Positions 34,267-46,413 are shown, counted from the stretch's first letter. The stretch: DNA of 64,000 bases from Leuctra nigra (GCA_934045905.1 OW203768.1:20226770-20290769); one strand, 5' to 3'. The notes: a model not told the origin generated them from the letters alone. Numbers and translations: made by a program.

Positions 34267-35865
34267 TTGATTCCTTGTATATTATCTTCTTCTTTGTTTT
34301 ATTAGCTTGAAAGCTGTTAAATGTACATTGACCCCAAGATATAGAGCTTTTTTATTTTGTAAAATGCCAGAAAAGTAATCCAGCCAGAATTTTGATTTAT
34401 AACTTTACCGGATATTATCCCAAAAGAAATGTCTTTTCTTTTCAACAAACAAATCTTTGATGTTAGCGTTTTAATACGGATGGCTCAGTGTGTAATGCAC
34501 TGATATGTAAATCGGGAGACCCGGATATTTGTCCTACCATTGTTTTCCATTCCATCCATCCATCAAGTATTTCTTCAGTGCAATAAAAACAAATTGTTTC
34601 TTGTACTTAGTCCAAAGAAAGTCCACAACAACCTCTATCTTCCCATTATCTTTCCATTTACAATCATTTTGTAATGCAATTGAATTTTATTGATGAAAAC
34701 TGATTACATTGATATGTAATCAATGTAAACATTCATGTTTCATGAAACCTTTGAACTGCATACAACAGTATGTACAATTACAGTGTCATTGCGACCCACT
34801 CTTACTCTGTTGGCAGGATTCCATTCTCGGAAAAAACTAATGTATTTTACGATAATGTGTATCTACTTTGCTACACTTTACATATTTAAATAGCACTGCT
34901 TTTCTGTCACCAACATTCCTTCTGAGTCATATTCTTCTTTTCAACTAGCACTTCCAGACTTTCGAGGCGCCATCAAACTTTTACTTTCCATCAAACTATA
35001 AGTTGGGTTTCCATAACCGCATATTGCGTTGTGATGTTCGCGACATTTGAGTGCTGTGATTGGTCAAGCTGATTCACGTGACCATACGTTTTGTGATGGA
35101 AATACGTCTTTGACGTTCCTGATTGGTTGGCCAGACTAGTTATTTGTAACTTTTTTTATGAAACAAATTAATGAGCCTATCGAATATTGAGTGACGAGTT
35201 GAAAAAAACACTTCCATGGACATATACAAATTGATAATTGTAAACCACTCTGGTGGGAATTATTGCAAGTAGAAGAACTGGTCTGTTACAAACAATCCTC
35301 AAGTACAAAATACTGAAATTGTTCCCGCACTAAATACGTATACTATTGTAACTGCTGGCCATGCATGTGTAGCTATTTTGTGCCCTAAATGTTACTTTGT
35401 CATGAGTACCCTGGACTGGAATAATGAATAACATCGTTTAGTGTTATCTCTCAGTAAAAAGGCAAATGATTGGATATACATACAAGTGGCAGGTCAAGAA
35501 CCGTCTGAATATTTCATCAATCATCATAATGTTCATCCCCATAAGAGCACAATCCGACGGAATGTGCTTTTGCCAGTCAATGTCTTCGTCCTCTGTGACA
35601 AGGGGACAAAACAAGTGATTTCGTGCGTATTTACGCGGTTTTACGTAATTTATGCTTTCGGGAGTTCAATTTGAATGCCGGTAAACCAAAACGATTACGC
35701 ATTTTGTTTCGAAGTGGACTTTTGACTGATTAAAATCTGATTAGAAAATTGAATAATTATTGAAGAAGCTACCCCTTCTCTAGTGGACATTACACTAAAT
35801 TGGTCAATATAACGTATTGATCACATTGAGTAAAATATATGAAAGTGTTACAAAATAGCTATGTA
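34267..35865. other. Gene-free stretch
   Basis: No gene or clear repeat. A degenerate tRNA-like segment (GGATGGCTCAGTGTGTAATG, about 34479) may be a SINE relic. Confidence 0.45.
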
Positions 35866-36281
35866 CCTCAGCGGTAGAAGGGCGGAAGTTTTTTTTTTCT
35901 CGATTTTGCATTTGCACACTTTTGGAATGATTCAATTGCCATTTTACTGATATCAACAAATATAGTTATATTGAAGAATTCTACTACACAATGACTCATA
36001 TCACCATTACAATAATAATTAGAATTACTGGAGCATGGGGCTGGATTCACAAAAGGTTTCCAGCCTTATTCCGGCATAACTTTATGCCAGTATAGCGTTA
36101 TAACTACCAATATCTATATTACCAAGATGCTACCATGTTAAAACTTGGTATTTTATCATTGTAAATGGTCATTTGTACAATTAAATTCATACAGATATGC
36201 CGGTAAAACATGGTAATAGCTAATAGTTTTTTTCGGGCATTAAGAATAATTGAAATGGACTTCCGCCCTTCTACCTCTAAG
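35866..36281. mobile_element. MITE, CTCAGAGGTAGAAGG family, copy 4 (longer)
   Basis: Left CCTCAGCGGTAGAAGGGCGG, right GACTTCCGCCCTTCTACCTC. At 416 bp it is about 200 bp longer than its relatives; the extra part, roughly 36047-36240, has its own GGCATAAC/ATGCCGG words and may be a second insertion. Confidence 0.65.
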
Positions 36282-36306
36282 ACACAGAACTGTTAACTCA
36301 TGGTTA

Positions 36307-36784
36307 TTAAGGTGCTGCAAGCGAAAGCGATTTTGCCGCCTTTTACAGGCTCTTTTTTGGATACGATTGGAGACAAAATGGGTTGACGAAATGATTTGAA
36401 ATTTTACCCATTGATTAGAAAAAAGAGAAAATTAGGGTTATCCCTTAGTAAATTTTTAATTCTTCACTTCGTTAAATAGTATTAATTTATTTATTATTGG
36501 TGAAAAATTGTATATTTTCTTGTCTCAATGGGTGTCGTTTGGTTTTTAATTTTAAAAAATTGGTATCCCGGTGTTTTCTTCAATCGTATCGGAAATTTCA
36601 TAGTTTTTTGCGGTTTTGTTGAATAACCGGCGCCTAATTATCAATGCAAGAAGCAAAAATGAAAAAGTGCTACTAATATTCAATCAGACTGATCATGTGA
36701 ACATCCTATCAAAATTACACCCACTTATGAAACAATTATTCTCTCTCAAATTTCTAAAACGGCCGAGTGCTTGTTTCACCTTAA
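36307..36784 (+). mobile_element. DNA transposon relic with TTAA-flanked ends, + copy
   Basis: Left TTAAGGTGCTGCAAGCGAAA, right GAGTGCTTGTTTCACCTTAA. Homologous to 20364-20885 in reverse and to 3585-4165. It lies less than 200 bp upstream of the conserved promoter motif of cuticle gene 2. Confidence 0.65.
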
Positions 36785-36975
36785 AAGACGCAGAACCAAA
36801 GAAGATAAAATAAACACATTTATTTAATCCCCTCATCACGTCAACGAGAAAGACCCAGTCATCTTGAGTCACCGCACAAGAGCAATCTCGCTGCAATGGT
36901 CCAGGACACTAATGCACTATCCGGGTGCCGATCCCGGAACCCTGTGCGAAGCGGCGAGAAGTGAAGCAAGGCCAA

Positions 36976-36998
36976 TGTCGGCTGCATTGGCCGCTTGG
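36976..36998 (+). promoter_or_regulatory. Candidate shared cuticle-gene upstream element
   Basis: TGTCGGCTGC, 3 nt, GGCCG, 2 nt, TGG: same bases and spacing as 13411-13433. It lies 45 bp upstream of this gene's TATA box. Confidence 0.5.
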
Positions 36999-37042
36999 GT
37001 GGGGCCGAGTGGACTGTATGGACGGGGGGACAGAACTCGAGG

Positions 37043-37050
37043 TATATAAG
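37043..37050 (+). promoter_or_regulatory. TATA box of cuticle gene 2
   Basis: TATATAAG about 60 bp ahead of the ATG, with an initiator-like TCATCACTTG near 37071. Confidence 0.75.
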
Positions 37051-37109
37051 GCAAGGTTATGTCTGACAAATCATCACTTGATACAGCAGCTCAAGCAATC
37101 TCAATCATC

Positions 37110-37993
37110 ATGTTCAAACTCGTAAGTTGAAAAGATATTTTATCTAGTAGAGAATTGGTATGGAAAAATGTGTTTGATTTTAATTAGGGGGTGACAAAAA
37201 TTAATGCAGTGCGGCTTTTAAAAAGAAAATCTACTTTCGAGTCAAAGTTTTAGAATCTATAAAAAAAAGTTGGTTGAAAAGTTCGAAATTTGTGAATGCA
37301 AAGTGTTTTCCGAGAAAATAACAAAGAAAAGTGAAAGTTATTATAGGAAATTGTTTAAAAGTGAAGAGCCGATTACTAGACGATTACTTGCGTCCGATTT
37401 TCATTTTTCAAACGCGTAATCAAAAGAGATTGATTACAAAAAAAATAAAAATTTAAATCTTCCTAAAAATAGAAATATAATTCAAGATTTTACTTAAATT
37501 CAGTAAGAAATTGTGTATAGTGTTTGTCACAACTATAATTACTCACAAGCCCAAATGTTGTATTTTCATTAATTATTTCACTCATTTTGATTTATTTAAC
37601 AATTCTGTAAAAGTGAAAACAAGACAATGGAAAACATTTTGATACTTATAAAACATTCTAACCTCCATCCTTCTCTTCTAGTTCGTTCTTGCCGCCGTCA
37701 TGGCCTGCGTGTACGCCGCCCCCGCCCCCGGCCTTGGCTACGCCGGATACGCCGGATACAACGGATTCGGATACTCGAGCTACGCCTCCCCTCTTGCCTA
37801 CTCCGGCTACGCTTCTCCCCTTGCCTACAACTACAACAGCTACGCCGCCCCCGCCGTCGCCTACTCCGCACCCGCCGTCACCTACGCCGCCGCCCCCGTC
37901 GCCATCCCCGCCCCTCATTCCTACACCAGCGGCTACACCGTCGAGCACCATGTAGAGCCCGTCGAACAACACGGTTACAAGATCGCGTACTAA
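37110..37993 (+). CDS. Gly/Tyr/Ala-rich small cuticle protein, secreted (two exons: 37110-37121 and 37682-37993)
   Basis: Exon 1 is ATGTTCAAACTC (MFKL) followed by GTAAGT; exon 2 follows CCTTCTCTTCTAG and starts TTCGTTCTTGCC, phase 0. The joined protein is 107 residues. Residues 1-15 or so are a signal peptide (MFKLFVLAAVMACVYAAPAP). The body has YAGYAGYNGFGYSSYASPLA, a second YASPLAYNY unit, AAPAVAYSAPAVTYAAAP, and a charged end with SGYTVEHHVEPVEQHGYKIAY-like residues (37934-37990). It has no Rebers-Riddiford motif. Same exon structure, start peptide and AYSAP motif as the gene at 13567, so the two are related cuticle genes about 23 kb apart. An inner ATG at 37700 is inside the signal peptide and is not the likely start. 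GC-rich third positions contrast with the flanks. Confidence 0.9.
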
Positions 37994-38063
37994 ATCATGA
38001 ATCATGAAACTCCTTTGCCCGCTGTAGTATAAGTATTTTATTATTAATATATTATTAATTTTT

Positions 38064-38074
38064 AATAAAATAAA
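38064..38074 (+). terminator. Polyadenylation signals of cuticle gene 2
   Basis: Two overlapping AATAAA hexamers (38064-38069 and 38069-38074) about 70 nt after the stop codon. Confidence 0.7.
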
Positions 38075-38410
38075 TTTCCACACAGCAATATTGTATTCAT
38101 TTGTAACTACCTGTTTCCTTGTATTCAAAAATCCACGTAATTTTACCTGAATGACCTTATAGTTCAAATCCCGATGAATCATAACATGTTCACAAATTTG
38201 ACTTTCACAAGGTTATAAAACCAGGAAGAAAACTCTTGAATTGACAATTTTTATAAATATTTCAAACTGATGTCATTAACACTTTAAGAGATTGCACTAC
38301 TTTATATCCAATTTTATAATATGTCTTACAATTTTGGTCCCCAAGACATGAACTCTGTCCACTAGATGGAAAAAAAATATTTATTTTCACTTTTCAGGAA
38401 ATGAAGCGTA

Positions 38411-38629
38411 CAGGGAAAGAACGCTTTGAGTCCTTTTATTGAAAAATGTCTTGCAGTGATTTTTATGACCTTTCAGAATATATATCATCGATTTTTAGAA
38501 AATATTACCACAAAGTCTTAAAAAACGCAATTAAAATATCGATTTGTATGGAAGATAGATTCAAGTTTCAACATAAAACTTCGTTTTTCTCAGTTTCATC
38601 CGAATGTGACTCATAGCGTTCTTTCCCTG
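38411..38629. mobile_element. MITE with CAGGGAAAGAACGCT ends
   Basis: CAGGGAAAGAACGCTTTGAG on the left, CTCATAGCGTTCTTTCCCTG on the right; one mismatch in the terminal 20. 219 bp. The CAGGG start is hAT-like, but I see no matching 8-bp flank. Confidence 0.7.
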
Positions 38630-39204
38630 CACCCTACAAATGCAATTGAATTAAAAAAAACATTTCTAAAATTGGCGAATATGACAGTGACAAATTTAAG
38701 ATAAATCATATGAGAGGTATGTCATGTACTTCACCAATATAAATAATAAAACCCGGCAGCTATCAATACAAATGCCCAAAAGTGTCAAAACAAGACACTT
38801 GCTCACGCTTGTTAAAAAGATAATTACTTCCTTAATGACTGGGTAAGTTGCCAGCACCCATGATTTTGTCATTTTACAAAGGTATTTATAACGGAATGTC
38901 ATTAATTTAAAACTAGATCAATCCAAGGATATTATCGAACCAATATAATTCGATACGAAAACTGTAGGTATAAGAAACCGGTTTCTGGAATAATCGCCAA
39001 AGGACGGATAGACGTCAAAAGCAATGAAAGATAACTGTACTTTTAAACGACATAATTTTCAAAAAAGCAACTATGTCTGATGCACAATATTTTCAATGAA
39101 TAATGAATACATTATTTATAAGTTACAAACAAGTAGTTGAGCACAGACGAGCTACAAAATCTGTCTAATAAAACCAACTATTTTCAGTGGATTTATTATT
39201 ATTA

Positions 39205-39345
39205 TTAATGTTTGCTCTGAACTAGGCTAATGATAATGATGATGATTAGGTAAGGATAAGGTAAGGATGAATGTTGGGAAGAGGCGGTCGCGGCCTATTA
39301 ATCTAGAAATCCTCCCGCTCATAATTTTTCCGTCGCCATTAAAAT
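39205..39345 (-). mobile_element. Degraded SINE fragment
   Basis: Contains AGGCTAATGATAATGATGAT, GTTGGGAAGAGGCGGTCGCG and GCCTATTAAT in the order of the minus-strand SINE, with several gaps. Confidence 0.6.
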
Positions 39346-40457
39346 GCATAGCAGTTAAGAAGATATTAGCCCTAAGAAACTACTTGTAAGCACTTGTTGG
39401 CGTAATCTATTATATTCAAATATTCCATTATAAAAATGGCATTTGGTTTATATTAGTCAATTATTAACGCATCTATGGTAATATTTTTCTAGAGGAAAGA
39501 AAAAACAATGCTGTTGTTGAGAGCTTTGGCGTTTGATACTCCCGAAGTTACAACGTACTTAAATTTGATTATTTAACAAACTATACAAACTTAAAATTCC
39601 ATTAGTCTTTAGAAATGTGTTTTCAATCCATCGTTTTTGGTTATATTTTTTTGAGAGTACAAACTGAGACTTGTCCAATTATGTAAATATTTTATTGTAT
39701 TAATATAGTATAATATAGGTATTTGTGATCATAAACCATAAGCTGAGTAACATGACATGTAAACCAAAATCAAATTAAATAGTTAACTCCAACATTTTAT
39801 TTTTTCCAAGGGAAGTACTACATCGAAAAAGAAGTTTGTTCAGAAGTTAGTTCAGTTTTTTTTCGTGTACTAAACTCTGAACTGCAGCGCTCTCATGTGT
39901 GCAGTATTCGTTACTACGGCTAGAAAACGTCGCCGGCTCAGTCGACAGCCGATAAAGTAGGTATTTTCTTTACTATTCTAGATATAATATAAAGATGAAT
40001 ATACCTATCAAAGGATTGGGTGATGCAAAGCTAGGACGACAGGCTGGTCACCAGATGTCGCCAGCGCTGCGTTCGATGCATTCGAATGCTGTGGATGAAC
40101 ATAGATGGACTATGTTAGCTGTAAATTTTTTAAAATAGCGGCAAATTCTAAAAAAAATAAAAAAAAAATAAAAAAAAAATCCATTTTTATCACTACAACA
40201 TACTTGACACTTATCCCTAACGCGATGGCAGCGTTGCACCACCCTAGCGGGAGAATTGGCGGGCAGTATTGGTCTGAACTGAAATATACATCTTGTGCAT
40301 CCTATATGCATGGAAAGCGAGGACCAATGTAAGTATGCAATGTCGAAATGATTCGAAACAATTTTTTTTGTACTGTATGCGGTATTTAGCCCCCTCACTA
40401 TGTTGTGAAAACCAGTGTTGCAAGTCATCTCTCTGAATTCAAAATGTAAATCAGTTA

Positions 40458-40810
40458 AGCTGCGTTTACAGTCCGTTCGTGCAACGGTTGCTTGCAGCCG
40501 GCAACGCGTATTGACCAATCAGAAGCCAAGGCCACCTGTGTCGCAGCGACGCGGCGACGCGACACAAAAGATGGGCATGGTTCATCTTTTTCGGTTGCGG
40601 CTAGAGATTATAACTGCTGTGATCGCTGATATTTCTTGTTTTCTTGTATTTTACAAGCAATATACCACAAGAAGAGTATTTATATAAACATTTGTTATAA
40701 TATGTAGTGCTAATGATTTATTTTCTCTTCTTTAAAATTCAACCTTGAATCGATTCTGTGCATGTTGCTTCTAGCAGCAACCGTTGCTCTGGCGGACTGT
40801 AAACGCAGCT
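40458..40810. mobile_element. MITE with 3-bp TTA duplication (PIF/Harbinger-like)
   Basis: Ends AGCTGCGTTTACAGTCCG ... GCAACGGTTGC and GCAACCGTTGC ... CGGACTGTAAACGCAGCT, about 35 bp each, flanked by TTA on both sides (40455-40457, 40811-40813). A 3-bp TWA duplication is characteristic of PIF/Harbinger. Interior CpG-rich at the left (GCAGCGACGCGGCGACGCG). Non-coding. Confidence 0.7.
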
Positions 40811-40869
40811 TTAGGCAACTAATACTACGTCTGTGTACGACTGGTAGTCGCTGTAAGGGGCAAGTTTTA

Positions 40870-43706
40870 CCCAGAAAAAAACACTCCGTGTAAAAAAGGC
40901 AGCCAAGTCTCTTTACTTTAAAAAAATTCAACACCGAAAAGGAGTGATATCAAAAAAGGAGCCAAGTCAATGACATTTCCAAATATTTAATCGTATTTTT
41001 GAAATAAAAGAATAAACACCGAGAAATACTTTACAAAAGGACTTGGCGCATCGTTTTTTTAAAGACCTCATTCAATACTAAAAGTGGAAAGAAATTTAAA
41101 GTAGGTACATTTTCCTCTTTCTATTAGAGCCAGAAACTATGAATCAAGCTACTTTTAGTAATGGCTATTTTATAGTTTTGTCAATGGCGATAGTAGAAAG
41201 ATTTCATGCTGTAATAGAAAAGTAATATAAGGGTGGAAGAATTAAATAACAATTGGAAGTGGGCTCATACATATTCTTATATCACTGTTAATATGGTGAT
41301 ATTAGAAGGGTATCTTTTCATAATTTGATCTTGACTGAAGGAAATCATGAAACGTTGTCAAATAATTACGAACTGTCTTTGGAACACTATTATATATTTT
41401 TGAAGTGTCAAGTGTATAAAGTTAAAATTTTTAATAGAAATTCAATGTGACTATGTACTTTGTGAAATGTTTTGTTATAAAATGTGGATTAATAGAAATG
41501 TATTTCATGATGAGAAGGTTTAACGCATGAGACTTAATTATGTTGACCACGAAACAATATTACGAAGATAACTAACTATTGTGTATTTATAGAAAACATA
41601 GGCAGCAAGTTTTATCGCGTACGTACATATTCTAATAGATAATATTTTAAAGTAGGTATGTATAATATGTAATTGAAAGATGTTTCCCTATTATTCTAAA
41701 AATTCTAAATGACGGTTGTATATCAATGGCATATGCTTATGAATCAAAAAATAAATTTAAAAAAACGATGCGCCAAGTCCTTTTGTAAAGTATTTCTCGG
41801 TGTTTATTCTTTTATTTCAAAAATACGATTAAATATTTGGAAATGTCATTGACTTGGCTCCTTTTTTGATATCACTCCTTTTCGGTGTTGAATTTTTTTA
41901 AAGTAAAGAGACTTGGCTGCCTTTTTTACACGGAGTGTTTTTTTCTGGGATATCACTTCTTTTGTTAGTTTATTCATACAGCTTGTAGCACATGTCCGAG
42001 CAGGGACTAATTTCTTTAAAAAAATACGCCTCAACCGATTTGCTTACTAAGAAAAGTTGCGTTTGGTATAAGATGAAAATGATTATCCAAGAAGAATAGC
42101 TTAATTGTTTCGTTATAATCGATCCAGCCGTTTTCGATATATGACGTCACTTCCGGTTTTGAAATAGCGGCCGAAAATAATGTCGTCTTGAATTCATAAT
42201 TATAAGTCCTACATAATTGCACAATTTGGTTGCAATCGGTACAGACGATTTCGATATATGACGTCACTTCCGGTTTAACCAATGGCGGCCGAAAATAATG
42301 TCGTCTTTTTATCCATAATTATAAGTCCTACATATTTCCAAAATTTGGTTGCAATCGGTACAGCCTTTTTCGATATATGACGTCCCTTCCGGTTTTAACA
42401 ATGGCGGCCGAAAATAATGTCGTCTTTAATTCATAATTATTAGTCCTCCATATTTCCAAAATTTGGTTGCAATCGGTACAGACGATTTCGACATATGACA
42501 TCACTTCCGGTTTTAACAATGGCGGCCGAAAATAATGTCGTCTTTAATTCATAATTATAAGTCCTACACATTTCCAAAATTTGGTTGCTATCGGTACAGC
42601 CGTTTTTGATATATGACGTTACTTTTGGTTTTTACAATGGCGGCCAAAAATAATGTCGTCTTTAATCCATAATTATAATTCCTACATATTTCCAAAATTT
42701 GGTTGCAATCGGTACAGCCGTTTTCGTTACATGACGTCACTTCCGGTTTTAACAATGGCGGCCGAAAATAATGTCGTCTTCAATTCATAATTATTAGTCC
42801 TACACATTTCCAAAATTTGGTTGCAATCGGTACAGCTGTTTTCAATATATGACGTCACTTCCGGTTTTAAAAATGGCGGCCGAGAACACTGCAACCTTGA
42901 ATTTATAATTATTTACAAAGTAGGTTTACTAAATATCTATTGAAAAGTATAAAGTGGTGAATTTAGTGTCAATTATCATATTTATGACGTCATTTAGCAT
43001 ATTTATGACGTCATTTCCGGTATAGGTAATAGGAAAACAATCTAGTTGATACTTTATAACCGACCATCTGAATTCATAATCCCTATATTTCCGTAAAATC
43101 GGTCTTGCCGTTTGTAATGTATGACGTCACTACCGGTTTCATTTAGTGGTTCCTGCCGCCATTTCCGGTACCGTTAATTTGTTTATTCATTTTTCACAAT
43201 TGAGTTTCAAAACAAATTGCAGAATGAATACGCAGGAGCTAGTTCAGTTGCAAACGGTACAGGCGTTTTAGATATATTACGTCACTTCCGGTTTCAGGAA
43301 TGGCGGCCGAGAACACTGCAACCTTGAATTTATAATTTGTATTGTCTATGTTACAATGTAAGTTACTTATGTATGTATTTTAAGTATAATTTGTTGAATT
43401 AAGTTAAATATTGCGTATTTATGACGTCACTTCCGGTTCAGAAAATAAGAAAATAATTATTTTTTTATTGATACCTCATATAGATGACCGTCTCAATCGA
43501 ATGGCGCTAATTTCGTTCTAATCGGTCCAGACGTTTTTGAGATATGACGTCACTTCCGGTTTAAAAATGGCGGCACAAAAAATCACAAGAGGCAAGGTAT
43601 CATCAGACGCCAAAAGTGCATATGTGGTAAAAATTTCAGGTTGATCGGTTCAGCCGTTTAGGCTGTGGCGGTGATAGCAACTTTTTCGGGAATCATCAGA
43701 ATCATC

Positions 43707-43742
<36 letters not shown>

Positions 43743-44038
43743 TGAAGAAGAAAGCGGTGTAATTTCACGATTTTCACTGTCCTCTAGGTCGTAAACGGCA
43801 TGACTGGTTGTTGTCGCGTGATGTATATGTTGTCAGGTGGGCCATAGCTCAAAATTAAGACATTTCACAACAATGAGAGATTTTCCATTGTTGAGATCCA
43901 GTAGGCCGAAAATGCCATGTTGTTGCTTACAGTAAAAGTAGTTGGTCTGCTCCTCAGTTTATATAGGCATTTACGGTATGTTGAGTGACTGTGAGTGTAC
44001 GGTACGACTTGGCTGAGTGGAGCGACCGCTCCACTAGA
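40870..44038 (+). mobile_element. Helitron-like element, copy C
   Basis: 3169 bp in forward orientation: 5' foldback 40870-41949 starting CCCAGAAAAAAACACTCCG; tandem array 42125-42900 of ~117-bp units reading ATATGACGTCACTTCCGG and AACAATGGCGGCCG; spaced motif copies to 43570; a CAT run (43700-43740); and the 3' hairpin GTGGAGCGACCGCTCCAC then TAGA|T at 44038. It matches copy D almost base for base in reverse, including unit-specific variants. Confidence 0.88.
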
Positions 44039-44488
44039 TCATGACATTCCAGTGGAGTCTTTTCTCCGATCGAGATGAAATTTGCACACGAACCAACTCA
44101 GTGGTTTACAGACTACAATGTTTTCGAAATCCGTTGGTTGGTTAAAATTAAAATAAATAATTAATTGTCCGAAAAATTTCAATTGTTAGATCATTTAATT
44201 CTCATTAAAACTACCAATTTATCTTATTTTAAAAAAATTCAGCGCAATCGTTCAAGAAGGTAATTGTTTACTTTTTGACATGTTAATTTTTGTGATAGGA
44301 AGTGATGGTATCGAAATGGGAATCCACTGCAACTTGATCTGATTTAATTTATGGCTAATCTCATTTCAATGAAAAGCAGTTTTTTTATGTCGATAGTGGA
44401 TCATAATTCAATTACAAAATTAATGGCGTTTTACGTACGCAGGGCCGTATTAAGACCATTGTAGGCCCTAGACAGTATTTTTTTCGTA

Positions 44489-44520
<32 letters not shown>

Positions 44521-45035
44521 CCTGACCGAAATATTTTAATTCTTCCAGTATTTAATTTGTAAAATAATAAGCGGGGAGACGATCAATGATCTTTAGTGTT
44601 GTGCTGAAGAAAACAATGGGCATGGGCGTCCGCAGGATTTCTGCCAAGTGGGGGCAAGGCAAGGGAAACAATATTTGACGGGTTAAGGGGAACGTGGGGG
44701 GCCCCGCAGGGCGTTTTTTGGTTTTTATGCAATTTGAAATCAATTTTGAGACGTTTTGAGGTGTATTTTGTTGAAATATTGAATATTTTTTTAATTTGGC
44801 ACTTTGGGGCGGTGGGACACATGTTCAAACCTGCCCCGCAGGGTATTTTTTGGTTATTTGACACTTTGAAATCAATTTTCTGGCACTTTCGTAGGCCCCA
44901 AAAGCTTCGTAGGCCCTAGGCAGACTGCATATTATGCTGCCTTATGGATAATACGGCCCTGTACGTACGTACGGAATTTCGTTTCGAGGTTTGGCACGTA
45001 TCCATGCTACCTCATCAACACGTTACCTGAGCATT
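44039..45035 (+). mobile_element. Diverged family-2 repeat, split by a hAT
   Basis: 44039-44439 has the CCGATCGAGATGAAATTTGC and GAAATCCGTTGGTTGG words of the family-2 copy at 49625, and 44962-45035 has GGAATTTCGTTTCGAGG and CTCATCAACACGTTACC, the end sequence of that family. The 522 bp between is a hAT element. Confidence 0.5.
44440..44961. mobile_element. hAT-type transposon
   Basis: Ends CAGGGCCGTATTAAGAC and GGATAATACGGCCCTG (13-bp perfect terminal repeat), flanked by the exact 8-bp duplication TACGTACG (44432-44439, 44962-44969). A C-run sits at 44490-44519. No transposase. Confidence 0.88.
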
Positions 45036-45183
45036 TAAGAATGCACCAAAACACATCACCTGCCTTACATAAACCACTAGTTTCATTCACTGTCACGGTA
45101 AATATTTTACGAAGTCCTTCACCGCGTTTGCATTTCCCTGTAAGTGAGATAGGAAATGACTCTCTGACAATTATGTTATGTGC

Positions 45184-45324
45184 ATGACGATTGTAAACAT
45201 GGAACGGCGTTGTTTTGCTTGTTATTCCATCTGGCCTTGGATCCAATGCGACACTGATGTGTGGTCAGTCTCGGACGATGAGCCGTCAATCATGTGTGCC
45301 AACAACATCGCCATCCTCAAGCAG
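45184..45324 (+). CDS. Likely alternative first coding exon (1a) of the sugar-transporter gene
   Basis: The frame is open from an in-frame stop at 45154 to a donor CAG|GTAAAT at 45325. Possible starts are 45178, 45184, 45199 and 45292. The coding end reads SVSDDEPSIMCANNIAILKQ and then splices in phase 0. Exon 1b (50964-51146) also ends in -LKQ with the identical donor CAG|GTAAAT and phase, and the TM1 exon starts in phase 0 with LWLAVAASLGY, so either first exon would join to give LKQ-LWLAV. A short cytosolic N-terminus before TM1 is normal for Tret1-like proteins, and alternative first exons are known in that family. Start choice is uncertain; the shortest form from 45292 has 11 residues. 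The exon call rests on splice site, phase and peptide-end agreement, not homology. Confidence 0.5.
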
Positions 45325-45343
45325 GTAAATCAGACTTAGTGTA

Positions 45344-45562
45344 CACTCCTGGACACTGAAATTGGTCCGCGGTCAATGTTCAAGTGACACGACGGCTAGT
45401 ATTTAACATTTATTTTAATGTAATTTTTTGGCACGAGACCGGATGGCTAGCGTGAGTTTAGGCTTAGACTAAATAACTGTGTTTAGGGCCGAAAAATTTA
45501 CATACTAGCCTAGGAGTCGAGTGAATATATTGACTGCGGACCATTTTCCGTGTCCAGGAGTG
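45344..45562. mobile_element. MITE with TA flanks, just inside the intron after exon 1a
   Basis: CACTCCTGGACACTGAAAT ... and ... ATTTTCCGTGTCCAGGAGTG are inverted repeats of about 35-40 bp, flanked by TA on each side. Tc1/mariner-type MITE of 219 bp, starting only 19 nt after the exon 1a donor. Confidence 0.75.
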
Positions 45563-46413
45563 TACTGCTCAAAGATTAGATTAGAATATTTATTAATATT
45601 TTATAAAGAAATATCGTTATATCTGTTGAACCATTAAATATGTAAAGAGAAAACAAAACTGTTGCTAATTTCTAGACTCTATAAACACGCTTTTTGTGTG
45701 TCAAAGATGTTAATTACATTTCAGATTTGACACTATTTTAGTTAACAATACATTTTGTATTTATAGTTCAGGATCTGATAGTTTTGAATCATCATTTAAA
45801 GATTAGCAATACTAATTAATTGTCAAAGTTTTCATTATTTGAATGGTTCTAATAACGTTATAGGCCGTCAAGCCGATCGGTCGGTCGTTTACCGTCAAGT
45901 GAAGCCGAATTCTTGTTCGTTAGTTTGCTTCTTTCACCAAAATAATTAGTATTGCTTTTGAGTATCAACCTAATATCTTCAGTGTCAAAGCTGTGTGTCA
46001 AATAGTGTCAAACCAGTGTCATTACTCGCGTCAAAGCTGATAAAATAGGAACATTTCAAGACAACATACCTAATAATTCACTTTGAGCAAATTCATCTGA
46101 TTGGTTCAAAAGTAAACATGCACCGTGTATCCGATCAAGTTCAAATTTTGTGTGGTCTTTGGGACAGAAATTTTGTTAAATTTTACTTTTTTGTATTATT
46201 AAATATAGCTTTAGGAGTTATTGTCAATTTAAGCTTAGTTTAAAAATATTCTGAGATTTTGGAAATATTTGCGAAAATTTGTTATACCTCATATATTTTC
46301 ACCTTTCACAGTGTGGAAGGAGAGTTTTCCTTGTATGCCATTGTATACACGAATATCATTATAAAATGTCGTCTGAACGTAGCAACTTTTCCAAGGCAGT
46401 GATGTTTTGGATT

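Larger units (their letters stand above)
38075..40457. other. Gene-free stretch
   Basis: Holds a small MITE (38411-38629) and a SINE piece (39205-39345). A CpG-rich patch near 39890-39955 (AACGTCGCCGGCTCAGTCGA) is unexplained. No gene seen. Confidence 0.5.

Noticed and set aside
37658..38182. Minus-strand frame opposite cuticle gene 2
   Set aside because: Same mirror effect from the real plus-strand coding exon.
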